From Streptomyces sp. NA02950 (GTDB lineage: Bacteria > Actinomycetota > Actinomycetes > Streptomycetales > Streptomycetaceae): a stretch of DNA of 64,000 nt. The position numbers and the translations under genes are program-made. The stretch covers positions 4,399,001 through 4,463,000 of the forward strand of contig NZ_CP054916.1 of the NCBI RefSeq assembly GCF_013364155.1, read 5' to 3'. The notes under the pieces are model-generated. The model worked only from the letters and a program-made list of their open reading frames with translations, had not been told where the DNA came from and made no database searches. Shown here one piece after another: positions 58,926-64,000 of this stretch (its first letter is position 1; every line of letters starts with the position of its first letter).

Positions 58926-59369
58926 TCAGGCGGCGGGCGCGGGGCGCAGGCCCAGCGCCTTGAAGGTGATCCGCTGGTCGACGTAGAGCAGGGCCATCGT
59001 GGCCGCGGTCATCGTCACGGCGATGGCCACATGTCCCGCCACCGAGGTGACCTGGGCGCCGACGACGCCCAGGAGCAGGTGCAGGCCCAGCCGCAGACCG
59101 ATCAGGCCGAAAGCGATCTTACGGGTGCGTGAGCCCTTCAGCATGGCCCGGATCAGCTTGATCCTTCCGCGCAGCACCGTGAACCCCACCACCAGGTTGA
59201 CCAGTCCGAGCGCGGCGATGGCCACCCAGGCGACGTCCCACGCCTGACAGAGGTCGTAGGCACCGCCGCAGACACCCTCGAAGGCGAAGAACCAGACCGG
59301 CAGCGGTGTGATGGCCGCGAGTCCGTCCGCCCGCTCCCGCTCCCGCTCCGCGGTGATGGTGCCGGTCAT
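58926..59369 (-). CDS. Four-helix membrane protein, unknown
   Basis: 147 residues, ATG after AGGGGGCGG. Four hydrophobic spans (LPVWFFAFEGVCGGAY, VAWVAIAALGLVNLVVGFTV, IAFGLIGLRLGLHLLLGVVG, VAGHVAIAVTMTAATMALLYV) with a basic loop (LRGRIKLIRAMLKGSRTRK) between 2 and 3. Acidic and basic head (TAERERERADG). No family recognised. Its gene faces the DUF1996 gene across a terminator. Confidence 0.8.
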   Translation of the reverse strand: MTGTITAERERERADGLAAITPLPVWFFAFEGVCGGAYDLCQAWDVAWVAIAALGLVNLVVGFTVLRGRIKLIRAMLKGSRTRKIAFGLIGLRLGLHLLLGVVGAQVTSVAGHVAIAVTMTAATMALLYVDQRITFKALGLRPAPAA

Positions 59370-59488
59370 GTCCGCCCCCTGGTGGTGGTGTGCTTCCTTC
59401 CTGATGTACCGATCCTGTCGGGTGGCGGCGCCGGTGGGCAGAACCGGCCGTCACCACCTGGCGATGACACATGTCAGTACGCGGTCCG

Positions 59489-60217
59489 TCAGGGGGCCGG
59501 GGGTGTGGAGAGGGCCGAGCCGAAGCCCGCCTTGTCCGTGGCGTAGCCGAACGAATCGGGGCCGAAGAGGATGGAGCCCTCGCCGGTGAGCCCGCCGCCG
59601 CTGCCGTAGGTCATGCTCACGGCGCCCGTACCGCGCCACTTGCCGCGCGCGCCGACGGCGAGGTCGGCCTTGCCGTCGCCGTTCACATCGCCGGCCACCG
59701 CGCGGTAACCGGCGAACGGCAGACCGACGTTGCGGCCGAGCGGGGTGCTCGACAGACCGGAGCGGGAGCCCGGCAGCACACCGAGGGTGCCCTCGTCGGC
59801 CGGGTCGTCGAAGTACGCGACGGTGGCCAGGTCGGCGTGACCGTCGCCGTCGACGTCGCCCATCGCCAGCGCCGAGCCGAACCTGTCCCCGGCCTCGGGC
59901 GTTCCGGGCACACCGGCGTGGGACTGGGTCAGCCCCTGGTGGCGGGCCACCTTGATACCGGAGGCGGAGCCGAAGGTCAGCGCCACGTATCCGGCCTTCG
60001 CATGGCCCTTGACCGCGGCACCGGGGGCACCGGTGGCGAGGTCGTCGTAGCCGTCGCCGTCCATGTCGGCGGGGGTGGCCTTCCCGACGGCCGGAGCGGT
60101 GGGGGCGGCAGGGGCCTTCGTGGCGGTGCCGGGCGCGGCGTACGAGGGGGTGGCGGCGAGAGCGACTCCCGTCACCACGGCCACCACGCCACCGATCGGC
60201 AGGATGTGTCTCGGCAT
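59489..60217 (-). CDS. Secreted FG-GAP repeat protein, short
   Basis: 242 residues. Signal peptide MPRHILPIGGVVAVVTGVAL with a probable cut after SYAA. Three FG-GAP repeats are clear: DMDGDGYDDLATGAP, DVDGDGHADLATVAY and DVNGDGKADLAVGAR, with GYVALTFGSASGI and GAVSMTYGSGGGL between them. Half the length of the two paralogues at 5.2 and 7.3 kb, too few repeats for a full seven-bladed propeller alone. It might pair with itself or another subunit. Confidence 0.88.
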   Translation of the reverse strand: MPRHILPIGGVVAVVTGVALAATPSYAAPGTATKAPAAPTAPAVGKATPADMDGDGYDDLATGAPGAAVKGHAKAGYVALTFGSASGIKVARHQGLTQSHAGVPGTPEAGDRFGSALAMGDVDGDGHADLATVAYFDDPADEGTLGVLPGSRSGLSSTPLGRNVGLPFAGYRAVAGDVNGDGKADLAVGARGKWRGTGAVSMTYGSGGGLTGEGSILFGPDSFGYATDKAGFGSALSTPPAP

Positions 60218-60279
60218 ATGTGTCCCTTTCCGGTGTGTGTCGCACAGTGGGACACACCACGAGCGCGAGGGGTTGTGGC

Positions 60280-60729
60280 ATGGACGGGGACGACGGCCTG
60301 GTGGGCCGCTGGAGCAGCGCGCCTTTCGACTACGGCGCGATGGAATCCAGCGAGCTGGGGTTTCTGCCCGACGGGCGGGGCTGGAGCGTCTGGGCCAGTG
60401 CCGGTGAGGGGCTGAGCGCGACCCGGTTCCGGTGGCACTGCCCGGCCCCCGGCCGTCTTGTCCTCCGGGCGGAGTGGCAGACCAGTGGCACCTGGGCGCC
60501 AGGCCGAGGGGGCTGGTGCTTTGCCTCGGTGGACTCCAGCGGCCCCGTGGACGGCACGACGGCCACGGCGTACACCCTCGGTCCGGAGACACCGCCCGGG
60601 GGCGGGCAGACGCCGCTGTGGGCCGTCCGGTTCGCGGAGTCCGTGGAGTTCAGCCATCTCTTCGCGCGCGAGGAGGGGCCGGTACGCCCGGACCAGGACC
60701 CGTCGTCGGGCGATTTCCCCCACCCGTGA
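60280..60729 (+). CDS. Hypothetical protein, 149 residues
   Basis: ATG after GAGGGG. Trp-rich and beta-like: LVGRWSSAPFDYGAMESSEL, then GWSVWASAGEGLSATRFRWH and GRLVLRAEWQTSGTW. No signal peptide or membrane segment. A lipocalin-like or small beta-barrel fold is possible. The family is not named with confidence. The 62-bp gap from the FG-GAP gene start is a divergent promoter region. Confidence 0.72.
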   Translation: MDGDDGLVGRWSSAPFDYGAMESSELGFLPDGRGWSVWASAGEGLSATRFRWHCPAPGRLVLRAEWQTSGTWAPGRGGWCFASVDSSGPVDGTTATAYTLGPETPPGGGQTPLWAVRFAESVEFSHLFAREEGPVRPDQDPSSGDFPHP

Positions 60730-60833
60730 ACGGTGTCCGAGCAGGGCCGTCGGACGGCGGAACGGGGGCGGAACGAGGAACGGCGGGAGAACGGCCTGTC
60801 GCCCGCACAGGTTCATCGGGAATACTGCCCGCC

Positions 60834-61508
60834 GTGGAGCAGAGCACAGGTCCGATCATCCCGCCCATGCACACCGCCGCCGGGACCGACCCGGGGTACA
60901 TCCCCGGGCTCACGTCCCCGCGCCCCGCTGACGGGGAGGAGGAACCCCCGAAGGACACCGCGGAACGGCCACCCGAGGACGTCCTCGAGGAGGACGCCGA
61001 GACGGACGCCGAGGGCGAGGACGCCACCGACGACCACGCCGACACTGACGCCGACGCCGATGCCGAGGGTGCGGCGGAGGACGAGGACGGGGCCGGGGCT
61101 GCCGAGGACGCCGACGCTGACGAGAACGACGGCGACGGACCCGTCTTCGAGGCGTCCGACCACCGCGGTGGCATCGTCGCGCGCCGCACGGGCGTCACCC
61201 TCCGCATGGACGGCGAGGAGGCCCAGTTCGACTGGGACGAGATCGGGGCGGTCGAGGTCGACACCCCCCGGTTCAAGAAGCGGTTCTCCGTCACCGTCTA
61301 CGCCACCAACCGCCGCTGGTACGAGGTCGAGGTCCAGTCGTCGTCCCGGAGTCTGCTGAAGACGTGGACCGAGGAGCTGGACGCGGTGCTGGACGCCTAC
61401 TTCGACGACGCCAAGCCGGAGACCGAGCCGGACACCACGTCCGAGACCACGTCCGAGACCACGTCCAAGGCCGAGGCGGACGAGAAGGCTGCGGACGACG
61501 AGGACTGA
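60834..61508 (+). CDS. Acidic hypothetical protein with a folded C-terminal domain
   Basis: 224 residues from GTG; an ATG 11 codons on is an alternative. Residues 30-105 are almost only Asp, Glu, Ala and Gly, surely disordered and very negative. Residues 108-190 form a compact beta domain (HRGGIVARRTGVTLRMDGEE, FDWDEIGAVEVDTPRFKKRF, VTVYATNRRWYEVEVQSSSR), followed by a helix (LLKTWTEELDAVLDAYF) and a Thr/Ser/Glu tail of repeated TTSE units. This looks like a PH-like fold. I recall such proteins as hypothetical in Streptomyces. Confidence 0.78.
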   Translation: MEQSTGPIIPPMHTAAGTDPGYIPGLTSPRPADGEEEPPKDTAERPPEDVLEEDAETDAEGEDATDDHADTDADADAEGAAEDEDGAGAAEDADADENDGDGPVFEASDHRGGIVARRTGVTLRMDGEEAQFDWDEIGAVEVDTPRFKKRFSVTVYATNRRWYEVEVQSSSRSLLKTWTEELDAVLDAYFDDAKPETEPDTTSETTSETTSKAEADEKAADDED

Positions 61509-61555
61509 CCCGCGGGGCGACTGACGGGCGGGGCCGCGCCGGCCCCGCCCGCCCC

Positions 61556-63106
61556 TCACCCGCCCGCTGAGGCGCGGTCGCGGCGCCGGTGGGCGATCCG
61601 GCCCAGCACGATGTCGAACACCAGGAACGCGGCCAGCGGGATCCCCAGCAGCGGCAGGTAGTACCCGAGCAGGGCGACCGCGGCGGCCGACGGGAGGAGG
61701 ACGTACGGCGACACCTCGCGCCACGCGCCGCGCGGGACGGGACGGCCGAAGGCGGAGCCGCGGCCGCGCTGCCACCACATCCGGTACCCCCACACGATCA
61801 GCAGGATCAGCGCCAGCGCCAGGACGGCCAGGGCGATCTGGTTGACGAGGCCGAAGAGATTGCCGGTGTGCAGATCGATGCCCCAGCGGGTGAGTTTGGC
61901 GAGCACCGGGTAGTCGGCGAACCGCTGGACGTCGGTCACCTCGCCGGTCGCCGGATCGACGGCCGCCGCGTCCTGCTTCTCCGGCCAGCTGCGCTGGATC
62001 TGGCTGACGACGTACGCCTGGTCGGGCCCGGCGGGCGGCACGATCTCCACCGGGTTGTCCAGGCCCTTGGCACGGGCCGCCTTCCGTACGGCGTCCAGGC
62101 CCACATCGGCGGTGTGCGCTCCGCCGCCGCCCGAACCCCCGTGGTCCATCCCCGGCGTGGATCCCGGTCCCGCGCCGTGGCCCGCGTGTTCACCGCCACC
62201 GCCGGTACGGTCGCCGTCCAGCGTGGCGGAGACGGCGGGGGTGGTCTGGCCGAGCGCGGACCGCAGGTCGCCGACGCTCGTCCCGGCGTAGGTGGACCAG
62301 GTGAGCCCGGTCGCGGACAGGAAGAACAGCCCGAGCGCCACCCACACCCCGACGGAGCCGTGGAACGACAGCGTGCGCCGACGGCCGGTGGCGGAGCGGT
62401 CGGGGACGGCGACGGCGCGCACCCCGCGCCGGGTGCCCCGGCGGCGGTGCGCCAGCCACAGCACCAGACCCGCTCCGGTGATCACCCACAGCCAGCTGGC
62501 GGCGAGTTCGCTGTAGAGCCGGCCGGTCTCGCCGAGGTGCAGATCGCGGTGGAGCTCATCGATCCAGGTGCGCAGCGGGAGGGCGCCGGACGAGCCGTAC
62601 TGCTCCAGCGCACCGCGCACCTTCCCGGTGTACGGGTCGACGAACACGGCCAGGGTGTGGCCGGAGTCGACGCCCGTCACGCCGGACAGCAGCACCCGGG
62701 TGGTGGCACCGTCCTCGGGCGACGGCCGTACGGCGCTGATCTCGCCCTCGGGGTGGGCCTCGCGGGCGGCGGCCACCTGTCGGGAGAGCGGCAGCTCGGT
62801 GTCCCCGACGGGAACGCGCAGTTCGTGGTCGTAGACGATCTTCTCGGCCTGGAAGGACCCCGCGTAGAGCAGTCCGCTGACGGCGGCGATCAGCAGGAAC
62901 GGCGCGATCAGCACCCCCGCGTAGAAGTGCAGCCGCAGCACGAGGGGGCGCAGGGCCGCCCAGGAGAAGCGGCGGGCGGTGCCGGGGGACTTCTCCGGTG
63001 CGGGATCCGGTGACGCGGTGTCCGGTCGTGCGGTGTCCGGTCGTGCGGTGTCCGGGGACTCGTCCGCGGCGGCGTCCGCGGCGGCGGAGAGGGGTTCTGC
63101 GGTCAT
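61556..63106 (-). CDS. PepSY-TM family membrane protein
   Basis: 516 residues. Tandem DTARP units in the cytoplasmic N-terminus (15-35), then LVLRLHFYAGVLIAPFLLIA, a PepSY domain (SRQVAAAREAHPEGEISAVR), LHRDLHLGETGRLYSELAAS, a helix, SFHGSVGVWVALGLFFLSAT, a His/Gly-rich periplasmic loop (HAGHGAGPGSTPGMDHGG), a second PepSY, and helices to the end. The fold is that of the PepSY-associated TM group, sometimes linked to iron or copper reductases. The His-rich loop and the divergent neighbour (His/Met-rich) suggest metal handling. Confidence 0.9.
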   Translation of the reverse strand: MTAEPLSAAADAAADESPDTARPDTARPDTASPDPAPEKSPGTARRFSWAALRPLVLRLHFYAGVLIAPFLLIAAVSGLLYAGSFQAEKIVYDHELRVPVGDTELPLSRQVAAAREAHPEGEISAVRPSPEDGATTRVLLSGVTGVDSGHTLAVFVDPYTGKVRGALEQYGSSGALPLRTWIDELHRDLHLGETGRLYSELAASWLWVITGAGLVLWLAHRRRGTRRGVRAVAVPDRSATGRRRTLSFHGSVGVWVALGLFFLSATGLTWSTYAGTSVGDLRSALGQTTPAVSATLDGDRTGGGGEHAGHGAGPGSTPGMDHGGSGGGGAHTADVGLDAVRKAARAKGLDNPVEIVPPAGPDQAYVVSQIQRSWPEKQDAAAVDPATGEVTDVQRFADYPVLAKLTRWGIDLHTGNLFGLVNQIALAVLALALILLIVWGYRMWWQRGRGSAFGRPVPRGAWREVSPYVLLPSAAAVALLGYYLPLLGIPLAAFLVFDIVLGRIAHRRRDRASAGG

Positions 63107-63312
63107 GGACGGCTCCCGGATCGATGGGCAGGTCGGTCGTGCCGCACGGGGGCGGTCCGCACGACGGCACAGGGGTGCCGGTCAAGTGGTCGGTCAAGTG
63201 GATGGCTGAGTTCCGGAGTTCTGGGTGTGAGCTGGCACACACTGCCCCCGTTTGTCATGCGGGGACGAAGATTCGGCCGGGGCTCCTGTCCCGCGCGGCG
63301 GCCGCTGGCACG

Positions 63313-63996
63313 ATGACGGCCATGGCCACCGGGTCGACCTTCCGCCTCGCGCGAGCCGCCGTGTTCGCGGCGGTGTGCGTTGTGGTCACGGCCCTCGGAC
63401 ACGCGCTGATGTCCGGCGTCACCCTGCCGCTGTGGTCGGTGGCCTGCGCGTTCGCCGGGACGACGGCGGTCGCGTGGTGGGCGGCCGGACGGGAGCGCGG
63501 AGCGCTGGCCGTCACCGGTTCGACGGTGATCGCACAATGCGGGCTGCACATCCTGTTCCTGCTCTCGGCGACGGTGGGCGCAGCCCCCGCCCACGGAGGC
63601 ATGCACCACTCCATGCCGATGCCCGCGCCCATGCACCACGGCGCGGACACGGTGGCCTCGGTGGGTTCGATGCACTCGATGCACTCGATGGGTTCGGCGG
63701 GGCCGGACTGGCCCTGGCACGGCAGCGGCGGGATGGCCCTCGCCCATCTGTTCGCCACGCTCATCAGCGGAGTGTGGCTGTGGCGCGGTGAGACCGCCGC
63801 CTTCCGGCTCGGCCGGGCGCTCGCGGCCGCCGTGTTCGTACCGCTGCGCATCGCCCTGCGGATGCTGGGCGCGGGGACGGCCGAACCGCCCGCGTGGTCC
63901 TCCGTGCCCACCGCCGCACGCCGGTTGCGGGGCGCGCTGCGGTGGCAGGTGATCCGCCGCAGAGGACCGCCGGGGCATCCGCTCCCCTGCCACTGA
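63313..63996 (+). CDS. His/Met-rich integral membrane protein
   Basis: 227 residues. Hydrophobic spans at about 10-30, 37-57, 65-90 and 135-155; between the third and fourth is an exposed stretch of HGGMHHSMPMPAPMHHG and SMHSMHSMGS, rich in His and Met. Such loops commonly bind copper. The C-terminal 60 residues are basic and cytoplasmic. ATG at 63313; another three codons on. It faces away from the PepSY gene across about 200 bp, so the pair may share regulation. The stop falls four bases before the window end. Confidence 0.82.
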   Translation: MTAMATGSTFRLARAAVFAAVCVVVTALGHALMSGVTLPLWSVACAFAGTTAVAWWAAGRERGALAVTGSTVIAQCGLHILFLLSATVGAAPAHGGMHHSMPMPAPMHHGADTVASVGSMHSMHSMGSAGPDWPWHGSGGMALAHLFATLISGVWLWRGETAAFRLGRALAAAVFVPLRIALRMLGAGTAEPPAWSSVPTAARRLRGALRWQVIRRRGPPGHPLPCH

Positions 63997-64000
63997 CCGC

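Overview
This window looks like a chromosomal segment of a Streptomyces or close relative. Evidence: very high G+C, GTG starts with AGGAG-type ribosome sites, several SpoIIE/PP2C phosphatases with HATPase tails, FG-GAP and DUF1996 secreted proteins, and a pSAM2-type integrative conjugative element (AICE). No searches were run. Family names rest on motifs and remembered family sequences.

Layout. (1) 1-9.9 kb, chromosomal: end of an Fe-S oxidoreductase, a large Cache-PAS-GAF-SpoIIE-HATPase phosphatase, two FG-GAP proteins and a Yip1 protein. (2) 10.0-12.5 kb: a decayed serine-integrase element inserted in the 3' end of a phosphoribosyltransferase gene. The original C-terminal codons of that gene remain at 9951-10007 and the body at 12.5-13.0 kb. 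(3) 13.0-14.2 kb: dcd, a small Cys-rich protein and tRNA-Gly(CCC).

(4) 14.2-40.2 kb: an AICE integrated in the tRNA, bounded by 76-bp direct repeats. It carries int, xis, rep, spd genes, an FtsK/TraB translocase, a KorSA-like GntR repressor, a Pif-like Nudix protein and several KorSA-like operators. Its HNH endonuclease gene is split by a 15-kb nest of insertions. The first is a composite transposon made of two direct IS1380-family copies. Its cargo is a Trypco1 gene plus a trypsin-STAND-WD40 protein, a recognised type of bacterial conflict system, whose 14 WD40 repeats include five almost identical 126-bp units. Next to it lies an IS630 element, with IS701-family copies inserted exactly at both of its ends (two on the left, one on the right). 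A PD-(D/E)XK-like protein lies near the right end.

(5) 40.2-49.6 kb: a graveyard of earlier insertions at the same tRNA. It holds two more tRNA 3'-tail (att) copies, toxin-antitoxin-like pairs, duplicated fragments, DUF5994 genes, two SpoIIE phosphatases and an integrase remnant. (6) 49.6-52.9 kb: a possible exported-peptide locus made of a short Lys/Pro-rich peptide, an ABC exporter and a double-glycine leader peptide. (7) 53.0-64 kb: a VapBC-like pair, a truncated TetR gene, a DUF899 protein, a membrane SpoIIE phosphatase, a secreted DUF1996 protein, a third FG-GAP protein, an acidic hypothetical, a PepSY membrane protein and a His/Met-rich membrane protein.

The AICE genes form one transfer and maintenance programme under KorSA-like repression. 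The nested transposon adds a protease-STAND surveillance module, and the islands beyond attR add small toxin-antitoxin cargo.
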